From assembly GCF_001884185.1 (NCBI RefSeq), contig NZ_MAOE01000121.1, forward strand, positions 1 to 64,000: a stretch of DNA of 64,000 nucleotides. The letters run 5' to 3'. The stretch comes from Bacillus albus. GTDB taxonomy: Bacteria > Bacillota > Bacilli > Bacillales > Bacillaceae_G. The position numbers were made by a program, and so were the translations under genes. The notes beneath the pieces are model-generated. The model ran no database searches. It was not told the origin of the DNA and saw only the letters and a list, made by a program, of their open reading frames with translations. This document shows, one piece after another, positions 8,834 to 17,299 of the stretch (position 1 is the first letter of the stretch; every line of letters starts with the position of its first letter).

Positions 8834-10762
8834 TCATTCCTGTTCCTTAAAGAAGCCCTCTATGGTACCCGCAACTTCCTTGAGTGCTTCACCTTGGACA
8901 CTAGAAATTAATAATCCTCCGATTATATTTTTCCACTGTGAATTTACACCATCCCAGTTATCATCCCAATTTTCAGTGATATGTTTATAGGCTTTAACAG
9001 GTTTATCACGACTTGGTGAATTATATCCTAAAATATCCTCTATACACTCTTCTAACATTATTCTCTTATGTTTATTTTCATCACCCAAAGCTTCAAGTAT
9101 AGGATCATTAAATTGAGATGCCCTTGGTGTATTAATATCCCTATCATGAATAACATAAGGATTAATTCCTAAAGCTCTCAGATATTTCACTAGAGAAATA
9201 ATTATTGCCTTACCTCTAGCTTTTACAATTTCCCAATCATATGAAAATATTTTTCTTAATTCCTCAGGCATTCTTGAAATAGTTTCTTTAATAACAATTT
9301 CCTCAGTATCGCCTTCTATAATCAAAACATTCTTTGCAAAAAACACTTTCGCAATACTATCATCAACTTTTAGTAGCATTTTAACATAACTTTTATCATC
9401 GTTTACTAATTCTTTAAATGCTTGACCTACATTAAAAGGATTTGCTATTACTTCATCTATGAAGAAATCCGTTCCTTTATACTTTGATGTTACTGTATAA
9501 AGAGAATTTAAAACTTGAGACGAGTTTTTACTTAAATCAATCATATATGGAGAGTGAGTAGTCGCCACAATTTGATTATTAAGATCAGATGACAATTCAT
9601 AAATAGTATCTCTCATTTGTTGAGAAGCTTTAGGATGTAAATAAATCTCTGGTTCTTCAAAAGCAATTAATAAAGGTCTTACATACTCTTTCTTTTGACG
9701 TTTAAGCTTATTTTCCCTCATACTTCTATATCTTAACATCGCAAAAATTGAAGATCTAATAACACCAGCACCTTGATTATCAACACTAGTATTTACATTA
9801 CTTCCTAACTGAATATCAAATTTAGGAGTTATAACTTCATCAGGATTAGAAAGATTTGCTTGAGCAAGAAAAGTTGTCTCTGGAAATACATCACCAACCA
9901 CTTTATTCAATCCAGAAAGCATTTGAGCAAATTCACTTTCTTCATCTTTAGGGTCTAATTCTTTTGCTAATTCCTCTAAATAATATTGTGCTTTCTCGAA
10001 ATTTGAAGATGAATTTCTTACATCTTCAAATAAACTATTCAATGTTGTTATCAAAGCACCTTTGTTCCCTGAAAGTTCCTCAGTTTTAGCTTGATCCGGT
10101 ATTAACAGAAATTTAGGTAATTTAGTTAATACATTCCCAGAAATCCCTCCTGGATTTTCAAACCATATCGTTTCACTTTTATTAATATCAAACAACTCTT
10201 CGGGAGCAATATCTTCTAAATCTTTTAACACACTACCTGTAATTTTTTGATTTTTAGTTTTTCCAATGAAAAATTCCCCAGCATCTTCTTCACTTAAACC
10301 AGCATCTATGTAATCTTGAACTTTACTGCAATTTAAAAATTGTGCTTTCAATTCAAGTTTATATTGTTGCATTTCTATTATAGGAGTCTGAGATCCTAAT
10401 TTATATGTTTTACGATAATAGATTTTTAAGCCTGTTTCATTAGAATCTTCAGGAACATCATACTCAAATAAGCGTTGTCTATTAAATCCTTTCCATTCCA
10501 CGGCTTCAATGGGTACATTTCTAAATTCAGCAGTAATTACAACTTCATCTGTTAATCTTTGATTTTCTTTATTTTCATTTAAAATACAAAAATAATCATG
10601 CTCTGAAATTTTTTTCTTATCTGTCAGTAAATAATCTAAAGCTTTTAAAATTGAACTTTTGCCAACGTTATTAGATCCTATCAAAAAAGTAGTGTCTGAA
10701 AATAAAATTTCTGTTTTAGTATGTCTTCGAAAACCTTCAATACAAATAGAATGCAACTTCAT
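8834..10762 (-). CDS. OLD-family ATP-dependent endonuclease (ATPase plus TOPRIM)
   Basis: About 642 residues. An SMC/ABC-type ATPase domain starts at once (MKLHSICIEGFRRH) with Walker A GSNNVGKSS. It continues with a signature-like segment (DNQGAGVIRSSIF), Walker B with EEPEIYLHP, and a switch His in ATTHSPYMID. The C-terminal TOPRIM domain shows VLIIEGDTEE and the acidic VIHDRD. This is the architecture of OLD and GajA nucleases used in phage defence. I prefer the ATG at 10762 because the fold begins there; ATG 10786 has no ribosome site. No UvrD-type helicase (GajB) or reverse transcriptase is nearby, so it is neither standard Gabija nor an OLD-type retron. Confidence 0.85.
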   Translation of the reverse strand: MKLHSICIEGFRRHTKTEILFSDTTFLIGSNNVGKSSILKALDYLLTDKKKISEHDYFCILNENKENQRLTDEVVITAEFRNVPIEAVEWKGFNRQRLFEYDVPEDSNETGLKIYYRKTYKLGSQTPIIEMQQYKLELKAQFLNCSKVQDYIDAGLSEEDAGEFFIGKTKNQKITGSVLKDLEDIAPEELFDINKSETIWFENPGGISGNVLTKLPKFLLIPDQAKTEELSGNKGALITTLNSLFEDVRNSSSNFEKAQYYLEELAKELDPKDEESEFAQMLSGLNKVVGDVFPETTFLAQANLSNPDEVITPKFDIQLGSNVNTSVDNQGAGVIRSSIFAMLRYRSMRENKLKRQKKEYVRPLLIAFEEPEIYLHPKASQQMRDTIYELSSDLNNQIVATTHSPYMIDLSKNSSQVLNSLYTVTSKYKGTDFFIDEVIANPFNVGQAFKELVNDDKSYVKMLLKVDDSIAKVFFAKNVLIIEGDTEEIVIKETISRMPEELRKIFSYDWEIVKARGKAIIISLVKYLRALGINPYVIHDRDINTPRASQFNDPILEALGDENKHKRIMLEECIEDILGYNSPSRDKPVKAYKHITENWDDNWDGVNSQWKNIIGGLLISSVQGEALKEVAGTIEGFFKEQE

Positions 10763-10857
10763 ATTAATCCATATCCCCTTTATCATCAGATAATTACCAT
10801 AAATAAAATATACAGGAAAAATAAGGATTAAGGAATTAATAATAATTATCTGCTCTT

Positions 10858-10994
10858 AGTATGTGGCCTCGCCACATGCCCATCAACTTAAGAATTTTAT
10901 AATGCCCCCAAACTTCGTTACTATAAAAACAAAAAAACTTCCGCTTAGGGGATACTTTAAAGTCTTAGCTTGAGGGTTATGGCGTGAGGCTCCT
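10858..10994. repeat. bcr1-like structured repeat, copy 2
   Basis: It contains atgtggcctcgccacat, then catcaacttaagaat, an inner pair gcccccaaac.../...ttaggggat, and a closing cttagcttgagg. It sits between the 471-codon gene and the OLD gene and fills most of their gap. Confidence 0.55.
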
Positions 10995-11009
10995 AATGAG
11001 AGTCGTCTA

Positions 11010-12386
11010 TTATTGTTGGTTCTCCTCTTTCTCAATTTGATGAATTATGTCTTCATATTTTATGATAATCGGTTGATTCTGCTGTCTACTACCGCTAACA
11101 GATGAATCGCCAAGGTCTATAATTACAGGAATAATACGATAACGATTAGTCAGTATTTCTTTTGGGAAATCATATACTGGACCAGATATTCTAAAGACAA
11201 CAAAATACGCATCAGGAATGTAGTAATGTGTTGTCTCAAAGTTATTCATATAGGCGTGTAACTGAGCTATACCACGAAGAAGATCACTTTTGACTGAACT
11301 CGAATAAGCCTTTCCCTCAATTAGCAGCGGGTATTTTTGGGACGGATCCATAAGATCCGTTTCCAAATTCTCTGTCTGTACATGGAATAAAACTGGATAT
11401 CCGTTATCAAAAAGATATCTAGCCATTTCTTTAACTAATGTGTCTTCCTTTCCACGAATAAGTTCTCCATCTTTGTCAAGTAAAAGTGATCGCGTTCGTG
11501 CTTTGTCATACCACATACAACGTGTTTTATACTTCGAAATCACTTGTTCATGTAGTAAGTTTTGAGTTACTCCATTCAATAGTCCAGCATGGACTCTTTC
11601 AAGATGCCGACGGACTGTGTCAACCAATCCAATTGATGGGATCCAATCTTTGTATACTGTATTTCTAGCATCTTCAAATGTGGGTGGTAGCGACATTGTA
11701 CTCAATAAATCTTCCACTGTATTACAAATTTGAGGTTCAGGATTAATTTCTTTCACCAAACGCTCAACATAATTCATTGACGAACTAAACGACACCCGTT
11801 TATAGTTAATTAGTTTTTTGTAGGCATAGTCATAACGATTAGCCACATTCTTTAAGTTGAGAAAAAAAAGATTAACATCTTCTGAGTGGCTCTGTCCGTT
11901 AGCTTCTAACTCCTGTATCTTCTGATTAACTTTTGACTCTAAAATATGTAACGCTTTTTTTATGTTACTTTGATTATCGTAAAGAGACGGACTTTCAACT
12001 GGGGTGGCTCTATCAATACCTTCCCAAATGCCATTCAACAGGTTTTCAAACCGTTTAAAACTAAAGTGATAATTCATAAACATTTCAGGGAGCATTGGGG
12101 TTTCACAGTCTAGATCGTCTAAATCTGGATACTTTGAAACAAAGATATCCTTTAGCTTTTTTATTTCCTGTTGGACTTCTTTCTCCAAAATGTTAAAATG
12201 GTTTATTTCATTTTGTAATTCTATATTTGACTTTTGAATTATGCCAAGAACTTGTGGGGTTGATAACAGAAAATTATATAACGGTATAATTTCTAAAAAC
12301 AGTTCTTGATCCGATACTTTCTTCAGATATTCAAATTTTTGGTTAATTATACTTACAAGTCCCTCAGTAAGCCGTAAATCTTGCAC
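11010..12386 (-). CDS. Helical protein with C-terminal nuclease-like motif, partner of the OLD gene
   Basis: About 458 residues from GTG 12386, eight bases after tggag. ATG 12425 is in frame but has no ribosome site. The N-terminal 270 residues are largely alpha-helical with coiled-coil character and no known domain. The C-terminal part reads TENLETDLMDP, then LLIEGKAYSSS (Glu and Lys near residues 357 and 359), then RGIAQLHAYMNNF. This D...ExK...Q pattern suggests a PD-(D/E)xK-like nuclease domain. It lies upstream of the OLD gene on the same strand, so the two probably form one cassette. I do not recognise the family. Confidence 0.55.
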   Translation of the reverse strand: MQDLRLTEGLVSIINQKFEYLKKVSDQELFLEIIPLYNFLLSTPQVLGIIQKSNIELQNEINHFNILEKEVQQEIKKLKDIFVSKYPDLDDLDCETPMLPEMFMNYHFSFKRFENLLNGIWEGIDRATPVESPSLYDNQSNIKKALHILESKVNQKIQELEANGQSHSEDVNLFFLNLKNVANRYDYAYKKLINYKRVSFSSSMNYVERLVKEINPEPQICNTVEDLLSTMSLPPTFEDARNTVYKDWIPSIGLVDTVRRHLERVHAGLLNGVTQNLLHEQVISKYKTRCMWYDKARTRSLLLDKDGELIRGKEDTLVKEMARYLFDNGYPVLFHVQTENLETDLMDPSQKYPLLIEGKAYSSSVKSDLLRGIAQLHAYMNNFETTHYYIPDAYFVVFRISGPVYDFPKEILTNRYRIIPVIIDLGDSSVSGSRQQNQPIIIKYEDIIHQIEKEENQQ

Positions 12387-12425
12387 ATTAATCACTCCAT
12401 TTCTATAATCGTTACCATCTGTCAT

Positions 12426-12644
12426 TATTATTAGATTGCAATTTCATCCATATATTACATTATAAATTATTGGGACCCTGACATAAATAGGATGTTTTAG
12501 TAGTAAATGCGGTCATTTATAGTCCAAATGAATGGTGATATTATAGATGATGAGTTTAAAATATAAAGAGGTTATGGCTATGGTAGTGAAGTGAGTAGCG
12601 GCACTCGAAAGAGTGTTTTTATTAATTGAATTTTGGAGGTTATT
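12426..12644. promoter_or_regulatory. Divergent intergenic region with GAAA-loop hairpin
   Basis: It separates the minus-strand nuclease pair from the plus-strand FRG gene, so it should hold both promoters. A tight hairpin CACTC-GAAA-GAGTG followed by five T lies at about 12602-12620, only 25 bases before the FRG start. It could be an attenuator or the terminator of a short upstream transcript. Confidence 0.5.
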
Positions 12645-13799
12645 ATGACAAATAAAAAGCGATATTCGCAACGTGAATTAGAAGGTGTTCTCCCTACGCC
12701 TGAAGAAATTGAAGTGGATGATTTAGCAAGTTATATAAAATTATTTTCTGATGGGAAGTTTGAAGGTTTTTATTTTAGAGGGGAGCCTACAAATTACAAG
12801 GATACAGTATCGTCAGCATTAAGAGGTAACCCAGTCCATAATGCAAAGGTAAAATTTCCGGATAAATATCCATTTTTCAATATGAAAAAAGAGTTCAAGC
12901 GAGAAGTTTGGCATAAACTATCCCCTGACGAACGAATGTATTTTTCTGCCTTTTCACAGCATCATGGGATTCCGACTAATCTAATAGATATAACTACCTC
13001 TCCATTGGTGTCATTGTATTTTGCGTGTCAAGAATTCAAAGTTCCTGAAAACAACGAAGAAGGTCTTGATGCTACCCGTGGTTTCGTATATTTATTTAAG
13101 GACTCATTCGTTGATATAACAAACATTTTAGCTAAATATGAGGATGACAACGTGTTAGAATTATTCGCTCTTAATAGACGTAATATATTTATTGATATGT
13201 ACAGTGTTTTCTTAGAATTTAAGGATAAGCATCCAGAGCAATTTTATCAATTCCTAGAGAATATAGCTAAAGAACACCATAATTATTTCGGAAACCTGTC
13301 AGGTGAACAACATATTCCTAAAGATATCCCTCCCCAAGAGGGATGTAATAAAACTATAACAACGTGTTATGTTGATAAAATTATAAAATATAATGAAGAA
13401 CTACAAAAAATACACGATCAAATAGACGATGTTCATAAAGATGTGTTTTTATATACAGCAATTCTTCAAATATTTTTCAAAAATATACTAGAAGATATTA
13501 GTCAACATGTTATCTGGTTTAAAACTATAATGCCTATTTTTAAATATGCACCCATCTTAAGTTTTGAGCGAGGACGAAATCAACAGGGATTGTTTATATA
13601 TCAAAATTATTTAAATTATATTGATGAGAAAATAAAAACATCCTTCCTATCTCGTCAAAAAATTTGGCCAGAAGTTGTGATTGTTGTTAACAATAAAGAA
13701 AAAATTCTTAATGAACTCGATTTTATAGGAATTAATGAAAAGTTTATCTATGGAGATTATGATCATATAGCTTCTTACATAAGAAGCAAATTTCAATAA
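12645..13799 (+). CDS. FRG domain-containing protein
   Basis: 384 residues from ATG 12645, with ttggagg five bases upstream. The FRG signature is clear: YFRGEPTNYK near residue 45, then FSQHHGIPTNLIDITTSPLV and SLYFACQE, then GFVYLF. The remainder is helical without a named domain. The biochemical role of FRG domains is poorly defined, but they recur in accessory and defence loci. It is transcribed divergently from the OLD/nuclease pair, which may reflect one three-gene system or mere adjacency. Confidence 0.8.
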   Translation: MTNKKRYSQRELEGVLPTPEEIEVDDLASYIKLFSDGKFEGFYFRGEPTNYKDTVSSALRGNPVHNAKVKFPDKYPFFNMKKEFKREVWHKLSPDERMYFSAFSQHHGIPTNLIDITTSPLVSLYFACQEFKVPENNEEGLDATRGFVYLFKDSFVDITNILAKYEDDNVLELFALNRRNIFIDMYSVFLEFKDKHPEQFYQFLENIAKEHHNYFGNLSGEQHIPKDIPPQEGCNKTITTCYVDKIIKYNEELQKIHDQIDDVHKDVFLYTAILQIFFKNILEDISQHVIWFKTIMPIFKYAPILSFERGRNQQGLFIYQNYLNYIDEKIKTSFLSRQKIWPEVVIVVNNKEKILNELDFIGINEKFIYGDYDHIASYIRSKFQ

Positions 13800-13995
13800 A
13801 ATATAGATTTTAAACATATCTCTCAATGAGTAAAAAACTTAACATGGTAAAAATTTATTTAGATGGGAGAAGTGAATATGGATAAGAAGCTAACATAAAT
13901 TATAGTTAGAAGTCCCCTTTTTGTATTTATCCTTTCTAAATTTCTTCAATACATAGATTTGATGCTCAAGTCGAAGGAAGGTACCTTAGGGTATC

Positions 13996-14036
13996 TTTTT
14001 TTATAGGGTAGCACCCATATCCATCAACTTAAGAAT
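13996..14036. repeat. Partial bcr1-like repeat
   Basis: tagggtagcacccatatcc and atcaacttaagaat match the head of the bcr-like units at 10858 and 16347, but the inner hairpin and tail are missing. Another repeat family abuts it at 14035. Confidence 0.4.
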
Positions 14037-14137
14037 GTGTGGCGATACCACGATAATAAAAAGGTAGGAACATTTTGTACATATCAAATACGTTCCTGCC
14101 TTTTTATTGGGTTTAACATCTATGACCTAAATATAAC
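14035..14137. repeat. Hairpin repeat, copy 1
   Basis: A block of about 103 bases beginning tgtggcgatacc, with the stem aaaggtaggaac/gttcctgccttt around acattttgtacatatcaaat, ending gtttaacatctatgacc. It matches 17787-17895 at nearly 90 percent by eye. The stem changes are partly compensated, so the structure is kept. Confidence 0.7.
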
Positions 14138-14339
14138 CACTCAGTGGCTATTTCGCTGTGACTGTGGCAATGAATTAAAATGTTATTTGTCTAATGTTAC
14201 AACAGGTAAGACCAAATGGTACGGGAGAAAATGTTCTCTGAAAGTTCAACTATTGGTTAATAGAAAAGTCAAATGTATCAGAACTGATTTTACAGGACAA
14301 CGGTTTTGCAGATTAGTTGTTATTGAAAAAGGAGTATAA
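14037..14339 (+). pseudogene. Remnant of a zinc-ribbon/HNH-type phage protein
   Basis: The open frame is a chimera. Its first 35 codons are the hairpin repeat read through. The rest holds two shuffled pieces typical of AP2/HNH-associated proteins: FRCDCGNELKCYLSNVTTGK and, later instead of earlier, DFTGQRFCRLVVIEKG. In intact relatives the FGQRFGRL-like piece comes first, and a closing CGC follows the first piece. No ribosome site precedes it. I read it as a rearranged, non-functional fragment. Confidence 0.5.
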
Positions 14340-14401
14340 TTGTAAGATTTTTTCTTTGCGGTAGACCTCTTTTCTGTTCTACTGAAAGATAGAAAATAAC
14401 A

Positions 14402-14554
14402 AGAGGTGTCACTGCGGAAGATGGGTGTGAATTGCATGCTATTTCACATTCAATATACATGTCTGTGTATTTAAAAGATAAGCAAAAAACGCGAGATTTG
14501 TTAGATGCTAGGGCGAAACAAAGACTTAGAGAAATATATCGGTACTTACGATAA
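14402..14554 (+). pseudogene. Gene fragment, phage-like C-terminus
   Basis: An open stretch of 50 codons without a start encodes a coherent basic helix ending KDKQKTRDLLDARAKQRLRE and IYRYLR before the stop. A TAG lies just upstream in frame. It precedes the gene at 14579 by 25 bases and may once have been its operon neighbour. Family not recognised. Confidence 0.4.
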
Positions 14555-14578
14555 AGATATTGATGGGAGGGAAGTCTT

Positions 14579-15346
14579 TTGTTTGAATATTTACCCGAAA
14601 AAAGAAGCTTCACTATAAAACTGGGGCAGATTATTGCACATGAGATTGTTAAAAATGGAATAATGTCAAAAGAATCGAGAAATATTTATGATTTAAATAT
14701 GATGAATCGATATGAACTAGCAGCTGATGCACTTCGAAAAATGCCAGAGCGATATCTTGTTGGAACATATACTAGGGATAAAATCATTAAAGATATTGCA
14801 ATGTATATTGATGAACGTATTCCATCCGCGTATGCGAAGTGGGGCGCAGAAGATAATTATAAAGCTCCCTCCAGAATTACTGTCAGTGCAGATAGTTATG
14901 GATTGATTTATCATTTTGAAGAAAATCGTAAAAAAAAGAATAAAGCTGTTTCTACTAAAAAACAGACTTTAAAATCTACCAAAATTGAAGTGAAAATAGA
15001 AACTGAGGTTACTAAAAGTACAGACGAGCAAGTAAAAGATGCTAATTTTGCACAATTAACTCAGTATTTAAGGAAAAACCGTGTAGTTGTGGAGAAAAAG
15101 GTGTTTCGGGCTATTTTGTTTGCTGTAAATGGAATGACCATCTACATGCAAACAAAGTCAGAAGCGATTAGAATGGCAAGTAAATATTGTAATGTAACGC
15201 AAAAGTCGATTAAAGAACACATTGATAGAATGGGAATAGTAAGTGAGAGAGCTTTAAAAACAAAAAGTAACTTTGGTAAAACAACGGCCAAAGCTGAAGC
15301 GATTTCTATTAATCAGCTAAAAAAGAGATTAGCAAGAGAGAAATGA
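14579..15346 (+). CDS. Hypothetical protein, phage-like context
   Basis: 255 residues from TTG 14579, seven bases after gggaggg. The N-terminal half (to about 115) looks globular and helical, with a RYELAADALRKMPERYLVG segment. A Lys/Thr-rich linker follows. The C-terminal part (VTQKSIKEHIDRMGIV) could be a helix-turn-helix. Basic and without membrane segments, so nucleic-acid binding is possible. I do not recognise the family. Gene fragments upstream suggest the remains of an integrated element. Confidence 0.55.
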   Translation: MFEYLPEKRSFTIKLGQIIAHEIVKNGIMSKESRNIYDLNMMNRYELAADALRKMPERYLVGTYTRDKIIKDIAMYIDERIPSAYAKWGAEDNYKAPSRITVSADSYGLIYHFEENRKKKNKAVSTKKQTLKSTKIEVKIETEVTKSTDEQVKDANFAQLTQYLRKNRVVVEKKVFRAILFAVNGMTIYMQTKSEAIRMASKYCNVTQKSIKEHIDRMGIVSERALKTKSNFGKTTAKAEAISINQLKKRLAREK

Positions 15347-15850
15347 AAACTATAAAAAATAAAAACGAGGGCGATAATATGTAATACTGAATCTAAAGTA
15401 ATTAAAGATATACAAGATATACTACACGACGACGCACGTTGTTTAATAATGTAGTTTTAAGTTGTATCGGCATTTTGCTTGATACACCTATTTTTATGGT
15501 TTTGATCATTACATTTATCAAAGCGACAAATATGTTGCTTTGATATAACGTTTTTTCTGTAATATTTAAAGAGCAACTATCCATAAACTGACCAGAAAAC
15601 GCTAATTTTTGTATATGATTATCTAATTGTTTAACGAAATTAGAAGCGTAAATTGGCCGTAAAAGGAAGCATAAAGTTTCTAGGGATAAAAATGAATTAG
15701 CAGCATAAATTGTCGTAATAAAAGGAGTGGGTTCCCCACTCCTCTTGCATTTTCTGAATAAAAAATAATATTAAATCCATGTATTTAATGTGATATTATA
15801 TATTGAACTCTTTAGGAGATTATCATTTATACTAATTTTTAGGAAGGCTT
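15347..15850. other. About 500 bases without a gene; contains terminator-like repeat
   Basis: The only clear structure is aaaggagtgggtt/ccccactcctc at about 15719-15744 with flanking ataaattgtcgtaataaaa, similar to a unit near 17574-17604. Short frames here lack ribosome sites. Confidence 0.5.
15719..15746. terminator. Hairpin aggagtggg/cccactcct
   Basis: A nine-pair stem with a two-to-three base loop, followed by cttgcatttt. A related but degraded unit (gggagtagattgcccaccccttttttatt) lies at 17579-17607, with similar sequence upstream of both. Confidence 0.6.
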
Positions 15851-16297
15851 ATGAGTACACAAAATAATAATGAAACACCAAATAAAATGGAAATTGTGGT
15901 TATGATTTTAGGGTTAGTTTTACCGCTTTTCCTTCCGGCATTTTTAATGCTAGCATTGGGAAAATGGATGCCAGATGAAATTGCATATCCTGGAGTAATG
16001 TCATTATTCATTTTATCTTTTGGATTATTTATCGTAGCGGCTATTTTCACAAAGATTTTAAGTCAATGTGGATTGCCTGAAAAGAAATTAGAGGAATTAG
16101 GATTTTTAGGTTTTACAATCTCAATAGCTTCAACATTCCTTTCAACATATGTAGGATACTTTGGCATCGCAAAAATCGGATTAACTTCAGTTGAATTATC
16201 TCCTCATGGTATTTTAATTGTAGCTATTGTGTCCACAATTATTTTATCTATATTATTAAAAGTAATGGTAAAATTTGATACAGATACAAGTGAATAA
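15851..16297 (+). CDS. Small multi-pass membrane protein
   Basis: 148 residues with four hydrophobic segments at about 12-35, 45-70, 83-105 and 115-140, flanked by a polar N-terminus (STQNNNETPNK) and an acidic tail. ATG follows taggaaggctt. No charged residues inside the membrane segments point to a transport function, and I recognise no family. It stands alone and is followed by a bcr-like repeat. Confidence 0.65.
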   Translation: MSTQNNNETPNKMEIVVMILGLVLPLFLPAFLMLALGKWMPDEIAYPGVMSLFILSFGLFIVAAIFTKILSQCGLPEKKLEELGFLGFTISIASTFLSTYVGYFGIAKIGLTSVELSPHGILIVAIVSTIILSILLKVMVKFDTDTSE

Positions 16298-16346
16298 TAT
16301 ATAAACATAAAAAAACTGACAAGCATCCAATATTAGATAACAGTGA

Positions 16347-16463
16347 TAATTGATAGGGATAGCATCACATCACTATCAATTTAAGAAAAGCGAATACCCC
16401 CAAAAGAAAAATATATTTTTTTCTTTTGGGGGTATTTTAAAATTTCTAAGTTGATACGCTATT
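16347..16463. repeat. bcr1-like structured repeat, copy 3
   Basis: An outer inverted pair (atcaatttaagaaa near 16376 and tttctaagttgat near 16443) encloses a perfect inner hairpin, ataccccc aaaagaaaa / ttttcttttgggggtat (16394-16434). A further small hairpin attgatag/ctatcaat lies at the left. It follows the membrane-protein gene and runs into the 3' end of the DUF1835 gene. Confidence 0.65.
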
Positions 16464-17299
16464 TAAGGTAAACGAATCTCAAATTTCCCTAAAAATCCTA
16501 AATCTCCTTGGTAACTTAATTTCCCTTGTTGAATCAATTGATATACTCGATAAGCTAAATACGTATCTCCTATACGTTGATCACTCTCTCCCATTACATC
16601 TCCAACTACATGGGATGCATTTTGATATTCATTTGATGTATTTTCTAAAATAGATAGATCATAATAATCTTCAGGCACAGCTACTATTTTCTCTTTTAAT
16701 ATTATTCTTAATACGTCCTTTGTTTGAGTCCATTTCTCCCAATCATTTATTAGGCTTTCAATCGTTAGAGGGGACATACTTTTTTTCAATTGAAGAGCAT
16801 CTAAAGTTAATTCTGGAGGCATTTCTCCTAAACTTTTTATCACATGCGGGATTTCCTTGTTCTGTAAATCATGCACTTTATATTCTATTTGGCGACTGTA
16901 CTCTGTAACATTTACTTCTTCAAATTGAATATTATTATTTTGGAGTAAAAATGCTACAAATCTTAAACCAATTTGATCAGATGCATTGTCACCATGCCAT
17001 ATAATTACTTTACTATCCGTTGGAACTTCTTTTGCAATATGTGAATTTTTATTAAGGGTTGTTTCAATCCAATCTAAATAATCCTTATCTAAGATTGAGC
17101 CTGTTTTTGTTAAAACTTCTTTCAGCCACTGTTTTCTTTCTTGTATTCCCTCATTTGATTCTAATTTATAAATAGGACCTATTGAAAAATCCTCGTTAAT
17201 ACAAATAATTTGTTCGTTTTTGTATTCATTATTTTTACTAAAAGCACTTTTTAAATTACCACAAGCAGAATCTCCAAAACCAATATGTATCACATTCAT
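16463..17299 (-). CDS. DUF1835 domain-containing protein
   Basis: 278 residues. It begins MNVIHIGFGDSACGNLK, with the conserved GDSA(A/C)G motif of DUF1835. The acidic-aromatic NEDFSIGPI segment typical of the family follows, and the C-terminal half fits the partner domain DUF3658. Molecular function is unknown; single copies are common in Bacillus. ATG follows aaggagataatga. It lies within the repeat-rich stretch but has normal backbone codon use. Confidence 0.75.
   Translation of the reverse strand: MNVIHIGFGDSACGNLKSAFSKNNEYKNEQIICINEDFSIGPIYKLESNEGIQERKQWLKEVLTKTGSILDKDYLDWIETTLNKNSHIAKEVPTDSKVIIWHGDNASDQIGLRFVAFLLQNNNIQFEEVNVTEYSRQIEYKVHDLQNKEIPHVIKSLGEMPPELTLDALQLKKSMSPLTIESLINDWEKWTQTKDVLRIILKEKIVAVPEDYYDLSILENTSNEYQNASHVVGDVMGESDQRIGDTYLAYRVYQLIQQGKLSYQGDLGFLGKFEIRLP

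Larger units (their letters stand above)
1780..13990. mobile_element. Tn554-family transposon with putative defence cargo (ends not resolved)
   Basis: Three consecutive genes (1956-5717) have the order, sizes and motifs of Tn554 TnpA, TnpB and TnpC: two tyrosine recombinases and a small coiled-coil protein. Behind them lie a regulator, two nuclease-like genes, an OLD-type nuclease and an FRG-domain gene up to 13799, none typical of Bacillus core genome. Tn554 elements lack terminal inverted repeats and make no target duplication, so I could not fix the ends by eye. The left end should lie between 1770 and 1955. The right end is guessed near the repeat-rich area at 13800-14040, and the element could stop earlier. 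Confidence 0.55.

Noticed and set aside
8834-13799. Gabija (GajA/GajB) system
   Set aside because: The OLD gene fits GajA-like nucleases, but no UvrD-type helicase is present on either side.
8834-13799. Retron with OLD effector
   Set aside because: No reverse transcriptase or msr/msd structure found in the neighbourhood.
15402-15584. 60-codon minus-strand frame
   Set aside because: No ribosome site and composition typical of non-coding A/T-rich DNA.
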